Assembly: GCF_019956415.1 (NCBI RefSeq)
Contig: NZ_JAHBDK010000025.1
Span: forward strand, 26,121 to 90,120
Source: Pseudomonas sp. GL-B-19
GTDB taxonomy: Bacteria; Pseudomonadota; Gammaproteobacteria; Pseudomonadales; Pseudomonadaceae
Direction: 5' to 3'
DNA length: 64,000 nucleotides
The notes beneath the pieces were generated by a model that saw only the letters and a program-made list of their open reading frames with translations, was not told the DNA's origin and made no database searches. Below, piece by piece: positions 16,118 to 25,712 of this stretch; within the stretch, counting starts at the first letter, position 1, and each line of letters begins with the position of its first letter. The translations under genes and the position numbers were made by a program.

Positions 16118-19100
16118 ATGCATGAGCAAGATAAGAATCGTACTGGTGGGTATGTAAGTTTTATCGATCTTTTCAAGTTGTCTGATCTTGAGCAGGCGTT
16201 ACATGAGCATAAAGGCACCGATGAATACGACGCGGTGTTTCGGTATTACTTCGGTTGTATTGGTCAGCTCGGTTTTCCACAGATACGAGTGCCGCTCGGG
16301 TTGCTGTTCCAGGCACTTGGATCTTTCCTGGATCCCTCAAGGCGACGCCGGCGTTCGGCGGAAGTGAAGGTGCTGGCCGAACCGGGTGAAGGTCAGTCCC
16401 CCACCCTGACGGATATTCTCGACCGGGTTGAAGCTTTTCAGACGCGCTTGTCCAACAGTGTTGAACAGTTAACGGTCGCCCCCACCGAAGTACCGAAAAT
16501 CCTGCACTTTGTATGGCTTGGCGGTGGCGTCGGGGATATCCAGCGCGATTACATCAATGTCTGGAAACAGGTTCTCGCGGGGGAAGGTTATAACCTCAAA
16601 CTCTGGTACGACAGCGACGCGTTGCTGGCCTACGAAACCAACCGGATCATTGTCGAGGCGGCCAAGGCTGATGCGATGATCAACGGTGGGGCGACCAGCA
16701 AGACAGCGATTGAACTGGGCGACAAGTACGAAGAGCGAGCCATTGTCCTCAAGCAGCAGATGAGCGCGCATATCACTAGCGCGGTAAAACGCGGCGAAAA
16801 AGCCGACGATGCACGAATTGATCTTCTGGTCCGCGCTTATGGGCAGAACGAAGCGCACTTGAAAGCCTTGAAGGTAAAAAACCGCGAGAGCCTTTCTGCA
16901 TTGGCCGAGGGCGCTCTTGAACTTCGTGATCTGGCCAGTAATGGCACGCCGCTACGCTTGCAGGCTATTTACGAACGAGAAATCAGTCTGCGCGGCAACT
17001 TTGCCGCCGCCTCGGATGTGGTACGTGTCGAAGCCTTGATCACTGAAGGAGGCAGTTACGCGGATGTCGATAACCTGCCGCCTCTTCTGGAAGTGCTGGG
17101 TGAGTTGAACATCAGCCAATTTGGCACTGATGCGCGCTTGGGGGTGCTGCAGTTGTTGCTTGATCATAATCCCGAATGGATGCCGGGCCGCCAGGCGCTG
17201 CGCAGCAAGTACACAAGCTATGTTGAGGTGATCCCCCTGGAGCATCGTCCGGCGCTCGAACGTTTTGCCAAAAGTCGTCCAGCGTTGAACAGTGTTTTCC
17301 GCCCGCCCGTCGAGCGCCTCGTTCGTCCGGCCGGGCTGCGAGCTGTCGCCGAGCAAAGCAGTTTGAGTAATGCGTTCCTGATGGCTCATCCCGACTCGGC
17401 GATGCTGAGCGCAGTCATCGACCGTTTCAGGATCAACTATGACATTGTCGATGCCACGGCCCGGTTGGCCATGCAGAGAAAGGTTGCATTGATCGATGCC
17501 GAGGCCATGAGCGGTATTGCGCAGGAGGTCGTCGAGAAAAGATTCGGTCCCTTGCGCGAACTGCCGGAGGAAGAAGACCTGTCGCTCGGTTTTCTGATTG
17601 AAGCGGCAGCCACCTATTACAGCGATGGTATTCGCCCCCAGAGCGAAGTGACGATTTACCTGACCGGTCCTGCAGCGATGCGTGATGCCATCGCGGCTTA
17701 CGTCAGAATGCACTTCACCCCTCAGGCAGCTGACGCCTGGCGTGAGGACGTCACTATTGCCCCCATTGCAACCGTCAACCGGGCGACCGAGGAGGAGCTG
17801 GATCACTCCTGGAAGGAAAACACGAGTGACACCTCCCAATGGCTGGCCAGTGAGCAAAAGCGCTGGCAAGAAGGGAAATTCAAAAACCGTTTCATGGGTG
17901 ACATGGCGCAGCTGCTGAAGTACCAAAGCATTGATTTCGAGGAAGGCTGGCCGGTCATCGAAGGGCGCCATGTGTTGTCGACCGGTCTGTTGCAGCACTT
18001 GGCCGATGAACTCGGTGAGCCGTTTCTGCAGGCGATGAATGAACAGCGCAGCGATACGGTGACGTTTGAAAAGGCGGTGCCTTTGAGCTTTGATGACCGG
18101 AAATCGATCAACGCCCAGGACCCAAAAGCGCTGCCTCCCGCTTCGCTGAGCGACACGTTGAGCCAACGTCTGTCAGTCGATGAAATCTTGACCGGATTCG
18201 CCAGCGGCTCGTTCCTGACGACGCAATTGAGCCCCGCTCAGCGCCTGTTGCTCGGTGCTTTGTTGGGGGCCAAGGCATTGGATAACCGCAGCTTCGAGGC
18301 GGTGAGTGCCGAGCTGGATAACCTGGTCAACACCCTTAGCGATCTGGGCGTTTCGGGGCGGTATGCGGCGATTGAACGTCAGCTCTTCAAACACAATGCG
18401 CCGGCTTTTGTGGCTGGAGTGGACGGTCCGCCCGGCGAACCGCCAGCGTTCTCCGAGCACGCACTGGAACTCAAGAAAAACGCCCTCACGCATCCGTTGA
18501 CCTTGCGTCAATGGGGGCAGCATGTCGCCCGCATCCAACAGGTCGCCAAGCTTGAGTACCGTGACCGGGTTGTCGAGCGGGTGGGCATTGTTCTGGACAG
18601 CTTCCATGCGGGTACGACGAAACTGGTACCACAGGACTTGCTGCTACAGGGGGCCGGCGAGCGGGTGGGTGGCCGCTGTTATCCGTTGACGCTGGCGATG
18701 GCCGCGGCGCTGGTACACGGTCCTGCCGCCGCCAATACCCTGCGGGAACGTTTCTACCTCGGGGTGATTGACCATGAGGAAAACGACTCCGCGGTCTTTC
18801 TGCACGCCGTGGAAGAAATGCGCGGCGTGCAGCTCAACGAAATGGGCACCGCCCTCGCTCGCTCCGATGTGGCGCAGGTGGTGGCGGTACTGGAAGCCAA
18901 GACCTCCACCAGTACCTTGATGCTCAACTCCAACAACCACTCGATGCTGGTGGCGAAAACCTTTGTCGGCGAGCGCAGCCTCTATCACTTTTACGATCCG
19001 AACTTCGGTGTGTTCGAGTTTGAGCAACCGCTGCTGTTTCGCGAAGCGTTGGAGCAGTTCTTTCTGCAACATGAAATGGCCAAACAATACGCCGCCTATG

Positions 19101-22100
19101 GCGAAGCATCCCAACCAACGTTTGACCTGATCGAACTGGACGGTACTCGTCTGTCTGCAACGTTGTTGCCTTCCGGTATTCGTGTGTCGGAGTTGCTGCA
19201 ACCAGGCCCGTTGAAGGAACAGTCACTACCTGCGGTCAGGCAGCGTCTGACCAGTGCTTACGGCGAGTCGCTGATGAGCAATCCGCGGCTGGGCAGCAGC
19301 CTGCTGGAGCTCGACAGCTATGGGTGGAGCCAGCAGATACACGAGGCAACCACTGAGCTCCTGGAAAAAAACCAGCTGCCGCATGAGCTTGTCCCGTTGT
19401 TCGAGACACTGGAGGTGACCCCGGTCGGTGAGTATCGCCTGAGCCTGATCGATCCCAAGAAACCTGAACAACTGGTGCAGGTCATCACCAACGATCAGCG
19501 CTTCCTGCGCATCAAAACCTATCTGTCAGAGCAATTCTCTGCGCTGGCCACAAAACCCCGGTCGCCGGTCAATGAACCGGATCCGACAGGCGCCGGCAGC
19601 GTTCATACCTTGAACGCGGGGTTCACCATCCAGGCGCTGATGAACGCGTTGCGCAATCAGGAAGGTGCCGGGAGACCATTGACGATGGCCGTTCGGTTGC
19701 ACGCCTACGTCAATTACGCGCAGTTGGTGCATGGCAACGTGGTCGATGTGCTGGGGCTGGTCAAACTGGTGCGACAAGCACTGGCTGAAGAAAAGGTGAT
19801 CGCTCAAACCTGTGCGCCGGTGGTGACCGAAGCGTTGGGCCATGTCGCCAATGAAGGCGTGGGTACGGTATTAGGCCTGGCTAACGCAGGTTTCGATATT
19901 TACCAATTGTCCACCGCCGACAACGACGTTGAGCGTGCGCAGTACGGTACTCAGCTGGCATTCGATTCCGCCAGCGTGTTGTTGGCAGGGGCCGGGATCG
20001 GTGCCGGTGTGGTGGGGGCGAGCACCGCGGCCGCGGTGCTGGGTGGTGCGGGTGTGATTCTGGGAGGCCTGGCGATTGGTGCGGCAGCGCTCGCTCAGGG
20101 TTTTGCTGTCATTGCCGAAGAGGTCAAACAGGTCGGGTTGTTTTTTGACGGGCTGGAACGAGCCCTTCGCGACGGTGGCTATCGGTTCGATGAAGCCGCC
20201 AGTGCGTGGTTGCCTCAATCGGTTCTGGTGTTCCAGACGCTGGATCTGAAGGCGCGAACCCTGGCCTTCGGCAGCCCTGAACTGTTCCCCCTGCGTGATC
20301 ATCTCGGGGTCCCCGATTTTGATGTGGATTACGCGCGAGCGATTGATGTTCGCCGCGAACTCGGTTTGCCAGGGCGCGCCGCGTTTGCACCTGTTGCGGG
20401 TCAGACCATCGTGCTGCCTTGCACACCTAAAACGATTTACGGCTATGAATACAAATGGCTGCCCTTTTCGACGCTGCGCCACGACGTCGGGTTTGATACG
20501 GCGCGTCGCCTGGAGAAGAGGAAAGCGAATGGCCAGCGTCAGTTTCTGTTTTCGTTCTATTCGTTTCCCGGTGACTACATTGTCTATCGCCTGAACCCGG
20601 TCTATCAGCCGACGGTGATCAATGTTCGGCTGGACGCCATTGCGCGCACGCTGGTGGTGCCCGCTCTGCCGAAATCGTGGCACGACAAGATCACTTATAA
20701 AATCGAGGGCGCCGGTGCGAACTGTTCACTCGTGCTCAATCCCGGGGTGAGGATCGAACTGGAGTCGCCGAGCCAGGAGACCTCGCATTGGTTGCTGCAA
20801 GCCTCGTGGGCCAAGGAAAGCGATGTTCGAGTGGAGCGCTTTGGCGGACTCTTCATCGGCGCCATCAAAGTGGAGTTGAGCGGCAGGGGGCGCCATGAGG
20901 TCCTGATAAAGATCGGCAAGAATCAAGTCTTCAAGGTCGATTTTACCAAGATGACATTGACGGTTATCGAGCAGGACGCGACCCCGGGCATGGATGCCCA
21001 GGCGTTGCAGGATCACTTCAAGACGTTGGCCCGAGCGCATCGCTTGGGCATGCCCTATACGCCGGTTCATCAGTTTCCGGTCCCGTTCGAAAAACCGGAT
21101 GAACCGAGGTTCACGACCGCCTGGTACGACTCGGCTGTCGATCGCTTTCTATACATCCGCGACGATGAGCGGGGGGAAGCCGATGAGGCGTTGTTGGGCG
21201 CAGTGGTAGACGGTTATGCGTACTTTTATCACCCGCGAAATTACTTTGTCTGGCAAGTTGACGCAGTGACTGGCCTGCTCAAGCGGCGTTATCGGCTATT
21301 GCTCACTGAGGTAGCCGATAGCCTCATTACCCACTGCAAAGAGACGACGCATGGGGTGATAACCATCGTGCAGAAGGTCACTCGTAAAGACCAGACAGTG
21401 GATGAGTTTGTCTATCAGCTGCATGAGAACGAACTGTACTTGAGCTCGATGACTCGAGACCTGGACCCGGCGCTGGAAGCGATCGTGAGCAAAAACGAGG
21501 CACTCGGCGACTGGGCTCAGGTATTGGGTGAGCATGTTGTATTTGCGCCTACGCCGGTAAACGGTGTTGTGACCACTGTCGACTGGCAGCCTGCGGTGTA
21601 CGTCTCGATTTGCTGGAAGGTGGATTCGACGCTGCGCGACCTGGCCTGGATTCGCCGCAGTGACCGCCTGATTGTCCGCCCCACCGCGCTACGACACCGG
21701 GAGCGAGGCTGGCCGGACTCCATCAAGAATTTGCAAGAACTCACACTTGTCCCGCCGGCGAACAATGAGGGTGAGGTGTTCGTCGTTTACGACAAGGTTG
21801 CCAAGCGACTGTCTCGGCAGCAACGAATCAACGGGACCTGGTCCATTGAACAGATTGAGCCTGCAGGGCTGGTGAATGTGGTTGCCGTTGAAGAGGAATA
21901 TCTGGCGCTGACAGATAAAGGCCTGTTCTTCAATGTAACCGCTGAAGGTCGCCTGCAGTTGGGTGGCCTGACGGATGACTGGCTCAAGGATCGGGCACAT
22001 TGGTGGTTGGCGCTCGACACTGTGGCGAGCCAATACCCGGTCACGAATTTTGCCATTGTGGGATTGACCCATGTGCACGGTCATCTGCGGTTAAGTGCCT

Positions 22101-23236
22101 GGTACGTGAACAATCGGTTGCTGTTATCCGATCTGGGGCGTGGTGAGGAAGTGCGCTTGCTGAGCGTTACGCCGGACAACACTGCAGCCTGGTTGCTGGA
22201 ACTTTCAACCGGTGAAATCTACCGCCAGGCCTTTATCGATCCTGCGCAACTCGCCAGTGCATTTGGCCAGGGCTCACGATTGTTGCAGGCCGACGCGATA
22301 CCGGCACCTGTGCGTGAGTGGGCGCCCTGGCGGTTTACCGATGTCACAGCAGAAGGCGCAGGACTTCGTGCAACAACGCTTGAGGGGATCAACGTGGAGT
22401 TGCGTCATCAGGAGTCGGCGTTGATCACCGGGGTCGATAGCCAATGGGTGACTGTTCAGACCGGCCCGTTGCAGGATGGCCTCAAGCAGTTGGTCGAGAA
22501 CCACCGGCACGCGGCGTTCCTTTCGGTTGACGAGCCCGACAGCCTGCAATGGTATGTGACTGAAACCGGACGATTGATTCGGGTTTCGAAAGCGTCAATC
22601 ACCGACGACTTCGAACTCTTGGGTACCCAGCAGCAAACCAATGTGTTGCTTCATGAAAACAAAGACGGGCTGTTGCATACCTACCCGGGCATGGAGCAGG
22701 CCGGGCCCGTGCGTTATGTTCAGCGCAATGCTGAAGTGCTGACAATTGAAGGGCAGATGACAGTCAGTGACCTGATGCCGTTGATTCCTGACGATGTGAA
22801 CACGTTGATCCTTCGACTGGGGCAGGGTGCCGTTACTTACCGTTTATCGAAGGCCGCCTGGCTCAGGTTGGAGTCGGTCATTGTCGACTGCCGACCGATA
22901 CCGAGACGTGAGGTGTCAATTCCCGGCAAGTTGATCTGGGCGCTGGACACCTCGGAAAAGCTGGTGCTGAGCAAGGTTCAGGACCACTTGGTCATTGTCG
23001 ATACTGACTGTGGGCACAGCCTGATCCTTCGCGACGTGTTCTCGGCGGACGTCACCATACGGGGTGAAATGTTCCTCGCCGTAGAAGGGTATCGATCCTT
23101 TGCCGTGTCCACGTTGGTGAACGCTTTGCTGATCAAGCAAGGAAACAAGGACAACATCTTGCTGAGCGAGCTTGTACCGGCGCAGCGCATCGAGATTGCG
23201 ACCGCAGAGGAGGTTTTCGACAATGGGGATAGCTGA
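16118..23236 (+). CDS. Large TcdA/B- and LifA-like toxin: GT44 glucosyltransferase, papain-like protease, translocation domain
   Basis: A 2372-residue protein with no signal peptide. An N-terminal helical bundle precedes a GT44 glycosyltransferase domain (PKILHFVWLGGG at 126-137). D300, R303, Y314, D316 and D318 in ASDVVR...SYADVDN have exactly the spacing of the TcdB active site (D270/R273/Y284/D286/D288), with N418 and W565 as plausible further ligands. Residues about 848-965 contain GGRCYPL (C854), NNHSMLV (H941) and FYDPNFG (D960), a C58/YopT-like Cys-His-Asp triad as in lymphostatin LifA/Efa1. A glycine/alanine-rich hydrophobic stretch (about 1285-1335) and the following region to about 1560 (WLPFSTLR, YRLNPVYQPT, ITYKIEGAGANCSL) match the Tcd translocation domain. 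The last 800 residues are unrecognised and beta-rich, with no CROP repeats. It probably modifies host proteins after uptake; target and secretion route are unknown. Cut off from cobJ by a hairpin. Confidence 0.85.
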   Translation: MHEQDKNRTGGYVSFIDLFKLSDLEQALHEHKGTDEYDAVFRYYFGCIGQLGFPQIRVPLGLLFQALGSFLDPSRRRRRSAEVKVLAEPGEGQSPTLTDILDRVEAFQTRLSNSVEQLTVAPTEVPKILHFVWLGGGVGDIQRDYINVWKQVLAGEGYNLKLWYDSDALLAYETNRIIVEAAKADAMINGGATSKTAIELGDKYEERAIVLKQQMSAHITSAVKRGEKADDARIDLLVRAYGQNEAHLKALKVKNRESLSALAEGALELRDLASNGTPLRLQAIYEREISLRGNFAAASDVVRVEALITEGGSYADVDNLPPLLEVLGELNISQFGTDARLGVLQLLLDHNPEWMPGRQALRSKYTSYVEVIPLEHRPALERFAKSRPALNSVFRPPVERLVRPAGLRAVAEQSSLSNAFLMAHPDSAMLSAVIDRFRINYDIVDATARLAMQRKVALIDAEAMSGIAQEVVEKRFGPLRELPEEEDLSLGFLIEAAATYYSDGIRPQSEVTIYLTGPAAMRDAIAAYVRMHFTPQAADAWREDVTIAPIATVNRATEEELDHSWKENTSDTSQWLASEQKRWQEGKFKNRFMGDMAQLLKYQSIDFEEGWPVIEGRHVLSTGLLQHLADELGEPFLQAMNEQRSDTVTFEKAVPLSFDDRKSINAQDPKALPPASLSDTLSQRLSVDEILTGFASGSFLTTQLSPAQRLLLGALLGAKALDNRSFEAVSAELDNLVNTLSDLGVSGRYAAIERQLFKHNAPAFVAGVDGPPGEPPAFSEHALELKKNALTHPLTLRQWGQHVARIQQVAKLEYRDRVVERVGIVLDSFHAGTTKLVPQDLLLQGAGERVGGRCYPLTLAMAAALVHGPAAANTLRERFYLGVIDHEENDSAVFLHAVEEMRGVQLNEMGTALARSDVAQVVAVLEAKTSTSTLMLNSNNHSMLVAKTFVGERSLYHFYDPNFGVFEFEQPLLFREALEQFFLQHEMAKQYAAYGEASQPTFDLIELDGTRLSATLLPSGIRVSELLQPGPLKEQSLPAVRQRLTSAYGESLMSNPRLGSSLLELDSYGWSQQIHEATTELLEKNQLPHELVPLFETLEVTPVGEYRLSLIDPKKPEQLVQVITNDQRFLRIKTYLSEQFSALATKPRSPVNEPDPTGAGSVHTLNAGFTIQALMNALRNQEGAGRPLTMAVRLHAYVNYAQLVHGNVVDVLGLVKLVRQALAEEKVIAQTCAPVVTEALGHVANEGVGTVLGLANAGFDIYQLSTADNDVERAQYGTQLAFDSASVLLAGAGIGAGVVGASTAAAVLGGAGVILGGLAIGAAALAQGFAVIAEEVKQVGLFFDGLERALRDGGYRFDEAASAWLPQSVLVFQTLDLKARTLAFGSPELFPLRDHLGVPDFDVDYARAIDVRRELGLPGRAAFAPVAGQTIVLPCTPKTIYGYEYKWLPFSTLRHDVGFDTARRLEKRKANGQRQFLFSFYSFPGDYIVYRLNPVYQPTVINVRLDAIARTLVVPALPKSWHDKITYKIEGAGANCSLVLNPGVRIELESPSQETSHWLLQASWAKESDVRVERFGGLFIGAIKVELSGRGRHEVLIKIGKNQVFKVDFTKMTLTVIEQDATPGMDAQALQDHFKTLARAHRLGMPYTPVHQFPVPFEKPDEPRFTTAWYDSAVDRFLYIRDDERGEADEALLGAVVDGYAYFYHPRNYFVWQVDAVTGLLKRRYRLLLTEVADSLITHCKETTHGVITIVQKVTRKDQTVDEFVYQLHENELYLSSMTRDLDPALEAIVSKNEALGDWAQVLGEHVVFAPTPVNGVVTTVDWQPAVYVSICWKVDSTLRDLAWIRRSDRLIVRPTALRHRERGWPDSIKNLQELTLVPPANNEGEVFVVYDKVAKRLSRQQRINGTWSIEQIEPAGLVNVVAVEEEYLALTDKGLFFNVTAEGRLQLGGLTDDWLKDRAHWWLALDTVASQYPVTNFAIVGLTHVHGHLRLSAWYVNNRLLLSDLGRGEEVRLLSVTPDNTAAWLLELSTGEIYRQAFIDPAQLASAFGQGSRLLQADAIPAPVREWAPWRFTDVTAEGAGLRATTLEGINVELRHQESALITGVDSQWVTVQTGPLQDGLKQLVENHRHAAFLSVDEPDSLQWYVTETGRLIRVSKASITDDFELLGTQQQTNVLLHENKDGLLHTYPGMEQAGPVRYVQRNAEVLTIEGQMTVSDLMPLIPDDVNTLILRLGQGAVTYRLSKAAWLRLESVIVDCRPIPRREVSIPGKLIWALDTSEKLVLSKVQDHLVIVDTDCGHSLILRDVFSADVTIRGEMFLAVEGYRSFAVSTLVNALLIKQGNKDNILLSELVPAQRIEIATAEEVFDNGDS

Positions 23237-23248
23237 GTCCGGTTGACA

Positions 23249-23282
23249 CAAGGCCACAGGTTTTTTCAGATCTGCGGCCTTG
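23249..23282. terminator. Bidirectional hairpin between toxin gene and marC
   Basis: CAAGGCC-A-CAG ... CTG-C-GGCCTTG with a T6 run in the loop lies between the convergent toxin and marC genes. The stem of about 10 bp is placed to end transcription from both sides. Confidence 0.6.
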
Positions 23283-23286
23283 AATG

Positions 23287-23883
23287 TCAGGGAACCAGAT
23301 AGCCCTTCACGCCCGTAAAGATGATCTGCGCCGCCAAGGCGCAGACGAACAACCCCATCAAACGGCTGACAATCTGCAAGCCCTGGTCGCCGAGAATACG
23401 CTCGATGTGGTTGGCCAGATAAAGCACGACGCCCACGGTGAAACTCGCCAGGGCAATACTGAGTATGGCCGTGAGCTTGTCGTCCCAATGCGGCTGGCCT
23501 ATGCCCATCACCAGCAATGCGCCAATGGTGCCGGGGCCGACTGTCAGGGGAATGGTCAGCGGGACGATGGTCACGTCCTGCTGCACGTTATCGGTTTGCA
23601 CCGCCGACTTGCCTTGGGCCATGCCCAGCGCCGAGATGAACAGTACGCTGCCGGCGCCGATGCGGAACGCGTCCACGGTGATGCCGAAGACACTGAAAAT
23701 CACTCGCCCGAACAGGTATAGCAAAACGCTGGACACCAGCGTGGCGACCGCTACTTTCCAAGCCAGGCGTCGTTGTTCTTTGCGCGAATAGCCGCGAGTC
23801 AGGCTGATGAAGCAGGACAAGACGAAGAACGGGCTGTAGAGCACCAGCATCTTCAGGTAAACGCTGAATAACACTTGGAGCAT
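23287..23883 (-). CDS. MarC family integral membrane protein
   Basis: A 198-residue membrane protein of the MarC/UPF0056 family with about six hydrophobic segments: KMLVLYSPFFVLSCFISL, VAVATLVSSVLLYLFGRVIF, FRIGAGSVLFISALGMA, IPLTVGPGTIGALLVMGIG, AILSIALASFTVGVVLYLA and LMGLFVCALAAQIIFTGV. The PLTIPLTVGPGTI motif is the family signature. Despite the name, MarC proteins have no proven role in multidrug resistance and their substrate is unknown. ATG 23883 is preferred; a longer start at 23901 is possible. It is convergent with the toxin gene. Confidence 0.9.
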   Translation of the reverse strand: MLQVLFSVYLKMLVLYSPFFVLSCFISLTRGYSRKEQRRLAWKVAVATLVSSVLLYLFGRVIFSVFGITVDAFRIGAGSVLFISALGMAQGKSAVQTDNVQQDVTIVPLTIPLTVGPGTIGALLVMGIGQPHWDDKLTAILSIALASFTVGVVLYLANHIERILGDQGLQIVSRLMGLFVCALAAQIIFTGVKGYLVP

Positions 23884-24012
23884 GGTTTTGGCTCGCTTCA
23901 AAAGAGGGGTGAGGCGAAGTCTATCAGTCGATCAATTGCGTGTGGGAGTCGGCTTTCAAAGATCGGCCTGTTGTTCGTCTTTATTTGAGTGTTTTCAACT
24001 AAGTGTTTGGTG

Positions 24013-24040
24013 TTGGTTGTTATAGATTGGCGGATATGAT
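24013..24040 (+). promoter_or_regulatory. Putative sigma-70 promoter of the three-paralogue cassette
   Basis: TTGGTT and TATGAT separated by 16 bases, about 97 bp before the first cassette gene, inside an A+T-rich intergenic stretch (23902-24136). Both hexamers are one or two bases from consensus. Identification is by pattern only. Confidence 0.4.
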
Positions 24041-24136
24041 GTTACATATTTTGGTTTGTTAGTGTTCGCTTGTTTGGTTATTGTTTTTCCGGCGAGTTCA
24101 TGAGGAACTTGCTTTAATGTAAATAAGGAATTTGAA

Positions 24137-24925
24137 ATGAATAACCTAGTAGTTAGTGATCAATATATTGCTGCCTGCGTTAAAAGTCTGAATGAATATG
24201 AGCTTGGTGATGCAGTAGCTATTCGCCCTCGTAGTATTTTTACGCTAGGTGATACCGTTGAAGAACCGTCGAAAGGCTCTATTGTCGGTGAAGGTATATT
24301 GTCTTTCAGCGGTGGCCTCAGTGGTGTGAATCGCTCGGATGCGCAGAATGCTTTTCTCTTTGCGAGCCTTGTTGCGAACAAAGCATTTCCGGAGGAGTCC
24401 CAGGGTAAAGAGTGGTATGCGGAGTTTCGGGACGTCATGAGAAAGGCGGGCTGGACGCATATCAAAAGCTACTACAACGACTTGCACATCAGCGGAACTA
24501 GTGTCCGCATGGATAAACTGGTGTTGGAGATTCTTGGCTCGGTGGTCGCGGGCATTGCGCTGCCTGGTCCGACTACTGCATTGATGCTGAAAGTGGCGGG
24601 GGAGGCGATTGCAGCCCTGCAAAAGCGTGATACGGAACTAACTGTTTATGAGCGAAATCTGTTGGCGCAAGGCGTAGGCGGAATAGCGGCCGGTGCGTGC
24701 ACTGAACATAATGGCGTAACCATTATGGCCCTCGGTGCGGTGCGGTTTTTACGCACTAACACGTCGACCAAAGTACTGTTTGTGGATGTGGATACTCGGG
24801 ATGTGAAACTGTATCGCGGTGAAACTTTCTTTGAAAAAAATGATTTGGTCGCTGCCGCTACTCGTGAGGTTATTGCAAGTAAACTGATCGCGCACGCCGG
24901 CAAAATTGCTGACTATGATATTTAA
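24137..24925 (+). CDS. Unrecognised protein, cassette paralogue 1
   Basis: A 262-residue protein with no signal peptide and no family that I recognise. It shares an architecture with the next two genes: a segment of the form GxGILSFSGGLSG, then a helical motif QNAFLFASLVANKAF....WYAEFRDVMRKAGW (residues about 70-110), and a C-terminal strand-helix unit VLFVDVDTRDVKLYRGE...AAATREVIASKLI. A hydrophobic stretch (GSVVAGIALPGPTTALMLKV, about 138-157) may be membrane-active or a buried helix. Ribosome site AAGGA is 7 nt before the ATG. A terminator-like hairpin follows the stop, so this gene is probably transcribed in excess of its two neighbours. It lies close to a large toxin gene; a toxin-related role is only a guess. 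Confidence 0.75.
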   Translation: MNNLVVSDQYIAACVKSLNEYELGDAVAIRPRSIFTLGDTVEEPSKGSIVGEGILSFSGGLSGVNRSDAQNAFLFASLVANKAFPEESQGKEWYAEFRDVMRKAGWTHIKSYYNDLHISGTSVRMDKLVLEILGSVVAGIALPGPTTALMLKVAGEAIAALQKRDTELTVYERNLLAQGVGGIAAGACTEHNGVTIMALGAVRFLRTNTSTKVLFVDVDTRDVKLYRGETFFEKNDLVAAATREVIASKLIAHAGKIADYDI

Positions 24926-24937
24926 TTGAATCTTGCA

Positions 24938-24964
24938 GGGCGGTCGAGTATCGACTGCCCTTTT
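24938..24964 (+). terminator. Intrinsic terminator inside the paralogue cassette
   Basis: 10-bp stem GGGCGGTCGA / TCGACTGCCC (one G-T wobble), 3-nt loop and TTTT run, 13 bases after the stop of paralogue 1 and 20 bases before the start of paralogue 2. It is well placed to act as an intercistronic attenuator that sets unequal expression. Confidence 0.75.
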
Positions 24965-24983
24965 CTATGAGCGAGTAAATGAT

Positions 24984-25712
24984 ATGAGTTGCGATTACTT
25001 AGTGTCGGTGGTGGGGGCTGCTGTCGTGATTGTTCCTGAATCTGATGGGTGGGTAGCTCATGATGATTTGGTCAATTCTGTATTGCTGGCGCAACTGGTT
25101 GCCAATAAAGAGATGGAGAAAAAGCCGGAGATTAATTGGTACAACGCTTATGTGAAAGTTTTAGATGACTTCTGGCTGCGGCAAACAAAGGCGCAAGAGG
25201 AAAGGCTCATTACCGAAAACTGCGGCGAGTCTGCGATCGAATGGGTTGTGGCTGCGATGTCCAAAGGTGCTCCAGACGAAGGGCAAGCTACTGCCGCAAC
25301 ATTGGCACGGGTGGCGAGTGTGTCGGGCACTGAACCTGCAATGAGCTTGCTGCGCAGCCATGTGCAAAAAACGTCCGCAGATGAATCGACTGAAGTACCT
25401 GCGCCAGCCAGGAATGTGCGTTTGCTTGTAATTCTGGCGCGAACTCCGACCTCGGTCACAAGCGTGTACCTGGAGTTTAAAACCCGTCAAGAGATAAGCC
25501 TCAATCCTTTGGCACAGCTCTTTCAGGCCGAAAATGTACAAGGCACTGTCAGCATGCGTTACGCCCGGGTCAATCTGTCCGAAACCCTATACGGTCCCGC
25601 GCGTGATGCTATCGCCTGGAAGGTCAGGGAAAGGCTCAAGGGTAATGTTGCGCTGTTAAGCCTGACCGACAGCTGTTCTGGTGTGCAGGTTCCTGAGGAA
25701 ATTGAATCATGA
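24984..25712 (+). CDS. Unrecognised protein, cassette paralogue 2
   Basis: A 242-residue protein related to its neighbours. The motif LVNSVLLAQLVANKEM...INWYNAYVKVLDDFW (about 30-64) aligns with QNAFLFASLVANKAF of paralogue 1 and AFAQNATRAAF of paralogue 3. The C-terminal strand-helix NVRLLVILAR...ETLYGPARDAIAWKVRERL is also shared. No signal peptide, transmembrane segment or enzyme motif is evident. ATG 24984 is selected; the upstream in-frame extension would translate the terminator. The ribosome site is weak. It overlaps paralogue 3 by 4 bp (ATGA), so these two are translationally coupled. Function unknown. Confidence 0.72.
   Translation: MSCDYLVSVVGAAVVIVPESDGWVAHDDLVNSVLLAQLVANKEMEKKPEINWYNAYVKVLDDFWLRQTKAQEERLITENCGESAIEWVVAAMSKGAPDEGQATAATLARVASVSGTEPAMSLLRSHVQKTSADESTEVPAPARNVRLLVILARTPTSVTSVYLEFKTRQEISLNPLAQLFQAENVQGTVSMRYARVNLSETLYGPARDAIAWKVRERLKGNVALLSLTDSCSGVQVPEEIES

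Noticed and set aside
16952..18166. 404-codon minus-strand frame inside the toxin gene
   Set aside because: Antisense to the GT44 domain with no own start signal or family. Several more such frames under the toxin gene were rejected for the same reason.
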